Shown here piece by piece: positions 36,098 to 47,373 of a stretch of 64,000 nucleotides of DNA (positions are counted from its first letter, which is position 1; each line of letters opens with the position of its first letter). Below the pieces are notes generated by a model. The model was not told the origin of the DNA. It worked only from the letters and a program-made list of their open reading frames with translations, and made no database searches. Source of the stretch: Cryptomeria japonica (lineage: Eukaryota > Streptophyta > Pinopsida > Cupressales > Cupressaceae); the NCBI RefSeq assembly GCF_030272615.1, contig NC_081407.1:265360574-265424573 (forward strand). Reading direction: 5' to 3'. Both the position numbers and the translations under genes were made by a program.

Positions 36098-36297
36098 CTA
36101 CACAACATTTCGTAATGAGAACTAGATTTTGCAATACATAACATAGATTAGAGAGATAAATTTTAGGAAACTTCATGATAAGTCTTTGAGTTATCATTTC
36201 CTAAAATGAAACGATTGAGCTAGGAATTCAAAATTCAAAATTCAAAATTTAAAATATGACGATGAATAAATAAAACAATAAAATCAAATCGCCATAC
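36098..36297 (-). other. Probable 200-bp intron in the leader of the large ORF
   Basis: A donor CTATTGAG|GTATGG lies at 36298/36297 and an acceptor TTGTGTAG lies just before the start codon. The sequence GGTATGGCG occurs at both junctions, so removal places GAG|GTATGGCGACC before the ORF. T-rich sequence between supports an intron. Confidence 0.45.
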
Positions 36298-36630
36298 CTC
36301 AATAGAGAGCTAACTCTAGAATGCAAAAAGGGCAAAATCGCCAAGGCAAAAAGATCGAAAATAGCCTTCAATGTAATCGCCTTAGCAAAATAGCAATTCG
36401 CCACCTTTTGTGTCTTTGACGTGATCTTCAAAATTCGTCTTGGCAAATTCGCTCAATATAGATTCGCACCACCTTGGAAGTTACTAGCGCCACCTTGGAT
36501 TGATAGTTCGCACCACCTTTGATTAATAAACTCCAAATCGCACTTTCAAACACAATTTTGCACCTTCTTCCTCAAAATCGCATGTAAGATAGGTAAAATG
36601 ATGATGTGAAAATGAAGATTTCACCTCTCC

Positions 36631-36640
36631 CTTTATAGCG
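36631..36640 (-). promoter_or_regulatory. TATA box of the array-bearing LTR
   Basis: The - strand reads GCGCTATAAAGGGAGAGG. It lies about 330 bp downstream of the last palindrome and about 540 bp upstream of the large ORF, in the right orientation to drive it. Confidence 0.55.
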
Positions 36641-36966
36641 CTCACCTCACCATTCACCCCCAAGGCCGACTTGGTAAAAATAAGGCAATTTTAAACGATT
36701 TTTAATAAAATAACAAGGCCGACCTTTAACATACCAAGCGCTCCAATCGATTTTTTCATTAATTAATTAATTATTAAATGCCTTTTATTTCAATTAATAA
36801 ATTTCGATTTTTTAACAAGGCAAAATAATTAAAATAATTAATAAATGCCAAACGCAATATTTAAATGCCATTTTTAATTAAAATATCGATTTTGCTAGCA
36901 TTTAAATAAATTCAAAAATGTTTATTTGAGCGCCAAAATATTTTGAAAATGAAGTACACGTACCTC

Positions 36967-38901
36967 ATCGCCTTGGTCCCTTGGAGAGGGACAGGAGCGA
37001 TCCATCATGTTGGTCTCGATTTTTGCATTTTTTGACGTTCAACCTCTGCATTTCTACGTTCAAATCATTATTTTTGTCGGGTCCTTCGAGTTTGATTGAC
37101 TTGCATGTGTGAAGAGATGCCCTTGGATGTAATATCGCCCTGGTCCCTTGGAGAGGGACAAGAGCGATCCTAATGTTTTCACTTGAAATTCTCCATTTTG
37201 ACATCAACTTTTCCTTGTATGGTGAATAATAACTTTGCTTGTTCATTCCATGCTCGTCCCACTTGCTTTTCACAAGACATTTCGATGTTTAAAGGATCAT
37301 CGCCCTTGTCCCTTGGAGAGGGACAGGAGCGATCCTTGTCTTTTCTCCATTTTAAGTTCGAGTTGGTAATATTTAACGTCCATTTCCCTTTGTATCGCCT
37401 TCGAAATGATGTCTAAAACCATGTGCGACTTTATCTCAACGTGATCTTTAAAGGATATCATGTGTTTTGGCAAATATCGCCCTGGTCCCTTGGAGAGGGA
37501 CAGGAGCGATCTCCATGTCCTGGCTCAAATTTGTAAACATTTGATCTTCGTTCTTCGTTCATTGTCTTCCAAAGGTCGTCTTTAACTTCGCCAATCCTTG
37601 CATTGTCTTGATTTTGAAGGAGCATGAGTGTTTTTAATGAAATCGCTTTGGTCCTTGTCCAAAGGACAGGAGCGATATAGACTCCTTAGCTTGATTGATA
37701 ACATTTGGACGTTACAAACTTTGATATATCACTTTCAAAAGACGCCTTGAACCCTTTACAACCTTGTGAAGTCTTGGCCTTACGTGATTTTTGCATGAAT
37801 TAGCCAATGCATTTAATATCGCTCTGGTCCCTTCCTGAGGGACAGGAGCGAAGTTCAACATTTTGAGCTCGTCTTTACCTTGTTCAACTTGCAAATGTCT
37901 TCATCGTGTAGAATGAAGCCTTTTCGATTCCCTTGGATACTTGGGACGTGATCAACTTTCAAATTTCATGTCCTTATACAAATTTCGCTCTGGTCCCTTC
38001 CTGAGGGACAGGAGCGAACTGGGGATTTGAGTGCAAATTCCTTCAACGTGACGACCTTTGTAACTTCGTGCTTGATTGAAATGCCTTGAAACGCCTTTGC
38101 CACCTTGTTCCTCGTCTTGGAATGTCTTAAACTTGAATAAGAAGCAATATAACCATCATATCGCCCTGGTCCCTTGGAGAGGGACAAGAGCGATTCTAGC
38201 TCTGTAGGCCTTATTTCACTTCGTCATCTTCAAAATTTATATTCAACGGATTCGTCATGTTCCCTTCCATTCATCTATGCCTTGGGATCCACTCAAAATG
38301 GGCAAGAAAATCATCTATAACAAAAATCGCTCTGGTCCCTTCCTGAGGGACAGGAGCGAACTAGGCATTTAGGGTCCTTTGTTAACTCTTCAAAATCTTC
38401 AATTTGTCTTCAATAGTTTCATTTCACCTCCTTCCTTGCCATCAAACATAAACTTGACTTGATCTTTGTCTGAATTTTGCCCTATGAAGAATATCGCTCT
38501 GGTCCCTTGGAGAGGGACAGGAGCTACAATGTACTTCGCCCTGGTCCCTGACTGAGGGACAGGAGCGATTTTGGCATTCTAGACCATTTTTCTTCATGTT
38601 TGCTCTTCAAGTTATATTCATTTGACAAAACATCTCCCTTTGGACCTCTTCAAATTGTTAAGTCGTTGGAATCCTGCAAGGACAAAGCAATATTTGATTT
38701 GTAGCTCCGGTCCTTCACTGAGGGACAGGAGCGATTTTTCTCCTGGAGGTATTTCTGTGTTCGTGAAAATCTTCAATTTATATTCAATGGAAAGATCTCG
38801 CCTTTCTTCATCACTTCCAACTCGAAATTCATCTTGGTCCTACAGGAATAGTAAGATATTTGAAAACGAGCTCCGGTCCTTCACTGAGGGACAGGAGCGA
38901 T
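36967..38901. repeat. Array of 13 regularly spaced 33-35-bp palindromes
   Basis: Units start at 36967, 37134, 37299, 37476, 37642, 37818, 37984, 38160, 38326, 38493, 38535, 38702 and 38868. Intervals are 165-167 or 176-177 bp, except one of 42 bp. A typical unit has the left arm ATCGCCCTGGTCCCTT, a short centre GGAG, and the right arm AGGGACAGGAGCGAT; the arms pair with a few mismatches. Spacers are only weakly similar to each other (TTCAA-rich), so the array is an old tandem repeat of about 170-bp monomers with a strongly conserved palindromic core. It lies in U3. Confidence 0.95.
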
Positions 38902-39409
38902 TTTGCTCTTACAGGCCAAAATATCATGATTTTACAAGTTTAATCAATTCCCAAGGCAAAAACCAACCATTCCCAATGCCCGGGATCAAAAATCAAAAAA
39001 GTCAAAATTTGGTCAAAATTAGTCAATTGGACAAAAATTCACATTTCATCCTCAATACTTAGACAAATTTAAGCTCTGCACTCAAAATTCCAATTGAAAA
39101 TAGACCATTCTGGCGAACTCATTGCATTCAAAATTTGCATTCAACGAAAGAAAGCTCAAAAGCTCTCAAAACTGACTGGATTCTGGCTTGAAAAGACGTT
39201 AATTAAAACCCTAAGGGTTGACCCTAAATCCAGACAACTGACAGTCTAACAAAACCTTAAAAAGCAAAGCGAAAGGCGAGCGAAAAACGAGCAAAAAGAG
39301 GGGGTCCCCATTTGCAATGGGGCGATGTGTGAAATGGTCACAACAGTTCTCTAACACAAGACAAGTTGACCTTCATAAAGGATTGCCGCCCAAAAAAACC
39401 ATTTCAAAA

Positions 39410-39525
39410 TTAAGACAGCCTCAAATAAATATTATTGTTTTTTTTATAATTAAAATAAATATTATTGTTATTATAATAATAATTATTATTGCTGTTATTA
39501 TATATTATTATTATAGTGTTTGAAA
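39410..39525. repeat. AT-rich low-complexity tract
   Basis: ATT/AAT triplet runs, without coding potential, lying just outside the LTR start at 39345. Confidence 0.8.
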
Positions 39526-39529
39526 ACAC

Positions 39530-40608
39530 TTTTATGATTGAAGTGTTTAGAGGTTCAGCCCTATGGGATAAGGGACATGACAAATGACTTCTTTTGAGAG
39601 CACTTTTTCATTTATAAATGAACTGAGATAAAGTGCCACTATTGTTCATGTATAATGGGGATCTTGTACATCATGTTGTGCTTTTTTGAACTCGTACTAA
39701 TTTATAAAGTGCCATGGGGGGTTTGCTGTATGCACTTTGTTATTTGCAAACACAACCTTGTCTACCTTCATGCGTGTGTCTTGTTTTGCACACCTTTTTT
39801 AATGATTGTTCTTCTCCTTGCACTACATTGTGACACACAGTTTTAGTAGGCTTGTCAATCCTCTTCCTTGTCAACATTAAGAGAGGGTATTGTACTATTG
39901 GTGCTAATTCTTCCTTTGTTAAGATTTGGAGTGAGAAATGTACCTAGATTTTGTTCCTACATACTAAGCAGATGCAATGGCTGGTTACCCATGCATTTTG
40001 GCGAGATAGAACATATACCATATAGACACTCTTGCATTCCTATTTGTAGAGGCAACCTTCCATCCTCAATCAATTTCTACATATTAATAGCACCTATATT
40101 TTCGAATTGCAATATATTTTGCATTGGTTGAGTAGTCTTGTTGGGATCACTTGTGCAGATTGATTTGATATTTGTATCTTTGACTATCAAATTGTTGCCT
40201 TGGTTAGCCATCTGATCCTTGTTTAGTAGTATTGTTGGGATGATGCAAATTTTGTCTTCTTGGTCCTGATCATCATTTTGATTTCAAAGGAGTTTCTTCA
40301 ATACCAACACTATAGGAGTCATTTTTTCAACAATAGTTTGCAACTTCTTCATGCTTAAGTGGTGTTATTAATGTTCCGAGTCTTTTTGGGACATTGTTTA
40401 GGAGGCTTTTAGTCCTTCATATGTTTTTCTCTTTTTTGGAGATGAATTTTCCCCATGAGGTTTTCACCTTTTTCTATGGTTATGAGAGATTCTGTTTCAT
40501 TCATTCATGGGTACCTCATCAGGCCTAGTTGTTGAGAACCCATTTTTGTTTTTTATGCATTTGTCATTAGAGAATTTAGCTTCTCCCTAAGTTTCACTTA
40601 AGAGAGGG
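39530..40608. other. Decayed repeat sequence leading to a Copia 3' end
   Basis: No convincing ORF. The segment ends TTTCACTTAAGAGAGGG, a Copia-type polypurine tract touching the LTR at 40609. A similar ATTAAGAGAGGG occurs at about 39877. Confidence 0.5.
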
Positions 40609-40960
40609 TGTTAGAGTAAAAGGGTATTTTCCTGATTAATTATTTAATTAATTCACTTTTCACACCAGCATACTTCAGTCATGTATTTTTGTCTTAGTCA
40701 TAACATGAGGACACATGTCATAATCTAATTCTATCCTCACCTAAGGTTTCATCTAAGGTTAATTTTTGCAATTTTTCTTATTATCAAAATTCATTATTAA
40801 ATAATTCATTCAATGCACATGCATTATGATTCATGCTATTTTGGATCAATAGTCTCTTTGGCCTCCATTGAATTTTTTTTTGCTTTACTCTCTTTTTGTG
40901 GCAGTTGTTTGATTATCAATGATCCTTACGAGTTGTAGGGTTAAGGATTCAACTCCAACA
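40609..40960 (+). repeat. Copia LTR with adjacent polypurine tract
   Basis: A 352-bp segment TGTTAGAGTAAAAGGG to GATTCAACTCCAACA follows AAGAGAGGG. It matches 29259-29597. The PPT on its left shows it was a 3' LTR on the + strand. Confidence 0.8.
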
Positions 40961-43187
40961 TCAAGTTCACAACATTTGCTAGCAGGTATATAGATTGGGA
41001 CAACAAGAACCATGACAAAGCAAACAATGATGAGCGCACACACTTAAATTTAGAGGAGGGGCGAATCAGTATAAGATAAACTTCTACTTATTTTAAAATT
41101 CAATAACCATGAAAAAGCAATCACACAAGATCTACCAACTAAGAGACACAGGATTTTCTTGGATCTACCATCCAAATCCAGCCAACAATAAATTTCTCTT
41201 TACAAATCTTCTTAGGCACCAACCCACTAGAGACACCAATTGTAATATGCACCCCTGATCCTTGCACAATTTTTTAGCAATCTTTTATAGTGAGTTATTT
41301 TATCAAACAGTTTGCCTGATAATGAATGTAGTGTTTGAGATCTCATGGAACTTGGCAACTGCTTTGAAAATTAACCCAGAACAGTGATAATGAAACGTTA
41401 TAGCTGCTGGTGTAAATATCATAGAAAAAACTCAATACAAGCCCTTGCTGGAAACTACAGAAAGAAGATAAATATTTCTGACCTTTTATTTGACAGAGTT
41501 AACCTTGCACAGATCTGCAATATAATCGGAAATATTCACCCTTACATGCTGAAGTGATACACATTTTTTTAGCTTTGAGAACATCCACAATACCAAGAAA
41601 AGATATACTCAGCTTGTACACAGGACTCGATATTGAACAGCAGCATAAGAAAATCAACATTCATTGTCTAAAATTCTAAATGCTCAGGAAGAACTCTCAC
41701 AAACAGTATACAGCAAAGTCAACCACCAAGAATAAATATGCAAAGGGGGAGTCTAGAATGTACAGAATACCATAATCAGCAACCACTTCAATGTCCAGAT
41801 CTGAAATATAACACCTCCATGACCTCCAGCAACCTCTCTTGCATCCATGGCAAGATTTCAACAATCAGTAGATTATATGATAGGTGGCCAGAAAACAAAC
41901 AAATCTCTGCCCTTTAACTCTTACACTATATTCTCCAATTGTTCCCTTTATAATGCTCATGAATTGATCTTGAAAAGGAATCACTCCCAATAAATGTGAA
42001 TCGCCACAACAAGCGATTTCAACCAGCATGGGAACTCTTAGTGGCAGCAAGCAATCAAGCCATCTAACCCTACTTGCCCAGCAACAAGAGATAAAGCCTT
42101 ACGCCTTAGCAAACAAGTTTCACACTTATAACAGCAAGAAACTTATGTCTCATTCTTCATAAATGTCGCCCAACCCAAACATGAGTATGACGTCCAAGTA
42201 TTAAATAAGTCTCAGCAACCCATAAACCAGGAACTAACATATGTCTCCTTCGTGTCAAAGAAGAATAAGCAAGGTATACAAGACGGCGTTCAAGAAACCA
42301 GAGTATTATTAACCATTAAACATAGCATTTCTTATGAATAGCATTAAAATAAGCTTGGCTGAAAACTACCAATAAAACCAAACAGAAATATTTCTCCAGG
42401 AACGGCGTCCAATATATCTTGTCTGAAATGCTGAAATTTGTCTTTAAAAGACTTCACAACTTTCCTGAAGCTACAATCATTAAATCCAACTACAAAATCT
42501 GAGTGACTGCCAAAATCTTCAGCTAAGGTAGATCTTCCACCACCGAAACTGAACTTCCCAAAGAGGGTTTTCATCCTTCAAAGACTGAGATGAACCATGT
42601 TCGATATCCCAAACCACAAGGGTCTTCTCAACCAAAGAAAATGAATAACCCGCATTAACTGTATTATCCATAATGAGCTCTCAACCCCCCTTTTATAAGC
42701 TTTTTGGGAACTTTCCGAAAACTCCATTATAAAATCACTTTATTAATTTAACTAGCCGTATAACCCCAAAAAGTGATGTAGTTCATTTTTAAAACAATTC
42801 TGGCATTGAAATCCACTTGTCAGCATCTCAGCATTTTTAAAAATTGTTCGCTTTCCAATGAGTTATAATCCTGAGGTTCCAAATAAAATATTTTAATTAA
42901 AATGGCAACCTTAGTGCAATTAATTAAATATAGCTCAATATTACACCCAATTAGCAAGAATGATCAAAATGCATTGGAATCAAAAACTGACTATGCAAGA
43001 GTGATACCGATGACAAATGATGATAACCATACCTAACCGAGCGACTTACTAAAAATAGACGCTCTCTCCAAGAATCCTGGAGACCTCATCAAATGCCACA
43101 AATAAAATATGAAAGCATTAATAACTCCTCTAGACCAACTGAGCTCGCAGCCTGGAGGTAACATCAAACAACCTCTCAAATCAAGAT
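40961..43187 (-). repeat. LTR-like non-coding sequence on the - strand
   Basis: GAGGAGGGGCGAATCAGTAT near 41056 read on the - strand resembles the pyrimidine-rich end of plant LTRs. The - strand CTTATAAAAGGGGGG at about 42687-42700 is a good TATA box. No pol or gag motif is visible. Boundaries are not resolved; the short - strand ORFs at 41865-42050 and 42344-42574 are probably chance. Confidence 0.35.
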
Positions 43188-43989
43188 TGTTAGTGTAAAT
43201 AGTGTCATTACCTACCTAGTTAGTATTTAATACTTTCTAGGTTGACCTATTCACACATAAGCTTAAGTTTACTTAAGTATTTTATGCTTTTGTCTCATTT
43301 CAAGTAGCTGAGACATGTGTACTCACTTTGTGATACACCTCTTCACATACACATGCCACTTACTAGAACACTTGTCAAGTTAGTTAACAAGTGTCTCATC
43401 CTTGGAAGGATAGTCAGTCATTGTATCTGACTTGCCTACCTCCACTTGCTTGCCTATATATGCAAAATTATTTTGTACATTAAAACCATCTCTCGATAAT
43501 ATCATTTTGGCTTATTGTGTGCATCAAATTTGTGGAAGTTCATTATGGTTTTTTGCTTGTTGATCTTGGATATCACAACATGGTATTGGACTTTGATACC
43601 ATGTTGATATCCAAGGTCAACAAGCAAAAAACCAGAAATGAATTTCCACAAATTTGATGCACACAATAAGCCAAAATGATATTATCAAGAGCTGGTTTTA
43701 ATGTACAAAATATGCTTGCATATATAGGCAAGCAAGTGGAGGTAGGCAAGTCGGATACAATGACTATCCTTCCAAGGATGAAACACTAGTTAACTAACTT
43801 GACAAGTGTTCTAGTAAGTGGCATGTGCATGTGAAGAGGTGCCTTACAAAGTAAGTACACATGTCTCAGCTACATGAGGTAAGACAAAAGCCTAAAATAC
43901 CTAACTAAACTTAGGCTTATGTGTGAATAGGTCAATCTAGGAAGTGTTACCAACTAACTAGTAAGGTAATGACACTATTTACACTAACA
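43188..43989. repeat. Inverted pair of Copia LTRs joined at their primer sites (800-bp palindrome)
   Basis: The + strand LTR occupies 43188-43580 (TGTTAGTGTAAATAG to TATCACAACA) and is followed by TGGTATTGGA, a primer-site relic. Directly next comes the reverse complement of TGGTATCAAAG (43591-43601) and then the same LTR inverted (43602-43989, ending TTTACACTAACA). No internal sequence separates the two primer sites. On the right the - strand has a purine tract AAGGAGGCA touching the inverted LTR. No target duplication is seen at the outer ends. Confidence 0.9.
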
Positions 43990-46460
43990 TGCCTCCTTAA
44001 GTGTAACTTAGGGAGTAATGTTTGCATGATAATGAGTCCCAGCTACTAGGCCATGTTAGATACTCATATACAAATTTCTCGTAAAACGGAGAAAAAGAGA
44101 AAAGCCAGTGGAAACAAAACTCATCTCCAAAAGAGAAATGATACAATAATTTATGTACAAGTGAAGACAATAGTCATTGAAGAAAGGACTCATGATATCC
44201 CCCCAAGGACTACTTCTATGCACTAGTACAATGAATGTTCCCTTCCACAAGAGAAAAATGAGAGACTATTGAGCCCCTCCATAATGTGATGCCTATAGTG
44301 TTGGTAGATGCTTGAAACTGGATGCTGAAGATGATCCACACTCGCTGAACAACACCACAAATGTGTAGGAAGTAATATGAATGTCTTTGAAGACTGCACA
44401 TGATCAAAAGACTGAATGTCATCATATTGATTTCCAAACATGCAATGTTGAAAATTGGTATGCATATTTTGTTGCAAGGAATCAATGATGCTTTCTGTGA
44501 AGCACTTCTAGATTCATATGTAGCAACAAGTGATGAGATCGCAATGCATGTCATAGGACTACATTGTTCATCTCCATAATGCTCAAGAAGGTGTGGAAGT
44601 GCTCAAAGACACAACTTCATGGAAGTGTTCAAAGACACAACTCAAGACAACCTTTCAAGAGGAATAATAGTAAGGGAAATGTGGAAGTGTTCATGACATG
44701 AATCGTGGAAGTGCTCAAAGGCATGACTCAAGACACCCCTTCGTTCAAATTTAGGTGACCTCCCAATTTTTGGCACTTTATAACTTGGTTCTTTTTACAA
44801 TGCATCAAGGTCCATTGCATAGGGAATGTCAAAAAAATTACTTTCGCAAAAAACAATGCTCAATTTCGAGTTACTGTTTAAAAGTTATTTGACAATCAAT
44901 TTCCTAATAAATGGCCTATTTTTAATTACATTTGCACTAGAAACAAAAAAGATGCCTCAAATGGCATCAAACCTATATGTCCAACTACTCGGTGGAATCG
45001 TCACAAAAAATGCTTTCTAGTGACTATAAGTTTGTCCAATTTCCACCTTTGTGAGTGAAGATGACAAAAAGAAAATCCACCCCCCCCCCCCTTTACAAGC
45101 AATTTAAATGACTAAAAACACTAATTTTAAATTGATGGCTTCAAACTTATCTATGGGAGTGATCAAGTCCCACGATGTAATGCCATCAAAAACATGTGTT
45201 GCTTGTCTTGCTATTTATTGGAGGAGAGACACTTGTAGTGCTGACTTGGAGTGAAGGTGTTTTGACGTGTTGACCACACCTTGTGGATGAAGCCCTCTCA
45301 AAAAAGAAAATAAATGCAGATCAATTATAATACAGTTTGAATACAAACTCTCCTTTACTTTATACACCTCCAGTTGGAGACTCCCACAAAGCTTGAGTCA
45401 TGGACACACAAGAAGATTGATACAATGCTAAAGGAGTGGCAGTTTGATCGAGTCCAAAGCCACGGTTGTGGCGTCAGCTACAGGTATGGTGGTCATTGTG
45501 GAAAGAGTTACTCGCGCTTTGAATAACAACAAACCACACTTAGCAACTTTTGAGGGTCATATCCACACACCTTTGTGCTCTACTGTGACTTGCACTCTTC
45601 ATATTTTCATTTGCTTCCATGCAGAAGCAATCCACCTTGAACTCCTATCCATAGAAATCGTCATTCTTCAGATTCGTGGACTTCTTGTGAGGACAATCAA
45701 TGAGCAGAAGAGGCATTAATGGAGCTAATAAAGATGCCTTAACAACTTGCTTCCTATAGTTGGAACCAGCAAGTGGCTAGCGTGTGGAATTGTTGTGTGA
45801 TGATGAGGTTGCAAAATGAAAGATTCAACTCAAATAATGACTATGGATCCGATCCAAAGTATCACTAAAATTCTCCATGAAATATTTCAGTGCAAAGCAC
45901 TCCACTTTGATGATGGCCCTTGTTGGCTTTGATTGGCCTGTGCAACTTAGAAGCAAGTCGATTTTCTCTATTCATCTTTTGGAGCCTCTATAGGTAGGCA
46001 CAGCAAGACAATACTCTTCATGTGTTGATTCCCATTCTTTTGGTAGCCAAATCGAAGTTGAATGTAGAGTGATATTGCTAGTAGCCACAGCAACAATAAA
46101 AGTTGTATCCCTCAAGAAATTTCAAGTAATTGCATGCCTTATCAACAAGATCGTTGTTTGTAATGTCAGGCAGCACTATGGAGGGGCTTCGGCCTATAAT
46201 GATAGCACACTTTGGATGACTGAAGAAGCATGCACGATGCCTTCAACTCACCATAACAACTATCGACCTGATGCTGAAGATAAAGATGCCACCATAAGCC
46301 AAAGAAGATAGCAAATAAGTCACCCTTTACGCTAGTCGATTGATTAGGCTTATATCCTGAAGCGTAGGTGAGAATTTCTCAAAGTATGGTGTGACTCTAT
46401 TGGGAACCCTAATAGATGTCGCTTTTCTTCTCTCTCTGATGAGACTTATGAATAATGAGC
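43990..46460. other. Degenerate repeat region without a supportable gene
   Basis: The left part lies upstream (on the - strand) of the PPT and inverted LTR and is probably decayed Copia interior. Short imperfect direct repeats of GGAAGTG(C/T)TCAAAGACAC lie at about 44590-44750. A 14-base run of C is at 45080-45093. The ORFs (up to 112 codons) carry no recognisable motif. Confidence 0.4.
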
Positions 46461-46520
46461 TTGATTGCAGGAGTATCAAATTTATCGAAGTTCATTTTTG
46501 GTTTTTTGCTAGTTGATCTT
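46455..46520 (+). repeat. Fragment related to the end of the LTR at 43188-43580
   Basis: The stretch from ATCAAATTTATCGAAGTTCA to GTTGATCTTGG matches the last 80 bp of the 43188-43580 LTR with few changes. It diverges before that LTR's end. Confidence 0.65.
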
Positions 46521-46749
46521 GGTAAACAGCAACAAAGATGACACATGTCCAAAAGGTCAGTGCCAACTGCACTGCAAGGGAACCCAAAAAAACGGATGCT
46601 ACACCAATCCCCACCACTAAGCACCAATTTAGCAAGAGACACCAATCTCTTCTATTAGGAGACACCAACCTCCAAATGAACAAAACTTTCATCTTCTTGA
46701 ATATTGCTTATTCAAAGGATGATAATCATGTCAATCTCCTTCATAAAAA

Positions 46750-46945
46750 TTTCTTTTAAATCTGCTCATAAATTTCTTTTAAATCTGCTCATAAATCTTC
46801 TTTAAATCTGCTCCTGATTCTCTTTTATATCTGCTCGTAAATCTTCTTTAAATCTGCTCCTGATTCTCCTTTATATCTGCTCATAATTCTCCTTTAAATT
46901 TGGTCATTGATCTCCTTCAAATCTGCTCATAATTTTGCTTCAAAT
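46750..46945. repeat. Minisatellite, about nine units of 20-24 bp
   Basis: Repeats of TTTAAATCTGCTCATAAATC with variants (CCTGATTCTC, CTCGTAAATC) run head to tail. They decay at the right end into TCAAATCTGGTTTAAAA. Confidence 0.9.
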
Positions 46946-47373
46946 CTGGTTTAAAATCATGCCTTATTCTTCCCCCACACATCTTGCATACAACACAAAC
47001 GCAACTCTTCACCCAAGAGGGTGACTCGTCAAAAAGGGCTGGCTACATATGAAGATTAATAAATTTGTTTTATTTCTCCACAAGGGGTGGTCATATAAAG
47101 GAGGTTGGCCCACTTAAATGCAATTGAAATAATTTTTTAATTCCCCAAAAGGAGCTATCCATCATGCTTGGTCAGCTACCCCAAAAGGGCCCTCAAAAAT
47201 AATAATTTTATTTTTAACTTTCACAGGATGTAAGCACCAAAGTCCATAAGGGATGATCAGCAATATGGGCATCAAACACATAGCACTAAACCACCATAGA
47301 GGTCGGCCAAGATGCACATGAATCACGACAAAGATATCATTTGTATTAATCCTTCTTCAACATCAACATTAGG

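Larger units (their letters stand above)
36301..39345 (-). mobile_element. Long LTR with a U3 palindrome array, upstream of the large ORF
   Basis: The - strand starts TGTTGTGACCATTTCACAC at 39345. The segment 36750-39345 is homologous, reverse-complemented, to 61249-64000, including the flanks of the array, so this is a repeated LTR. The array lies in U3 upstream of a TATA box at 36631-36640. The downstream LTR end is not defined and no matching second LTR was found below 32.8 kb. The element is therefore truncated, recombined, or the partner is outside the window. Confidence 0.7.

Noticed and set aside
36967-38901. CRISPR-like array
   Set aside because: Repeats are palindromic and regular, but spacers are about 130-140 bp and related to each other, there are no cas genes, and the setting is a plant LTR.
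39317-39523. ORF ending in Ile/Tyr repeats
   Set aside because: Product of an ATT-rich low-complexity tract.
43188-43989. Foldback or MITE DNA transposon
   Set aside because: Arms have LTR ends, primer-site relics and an adjoining purine tract, and there is no target duplication typical of a DNA transposon.
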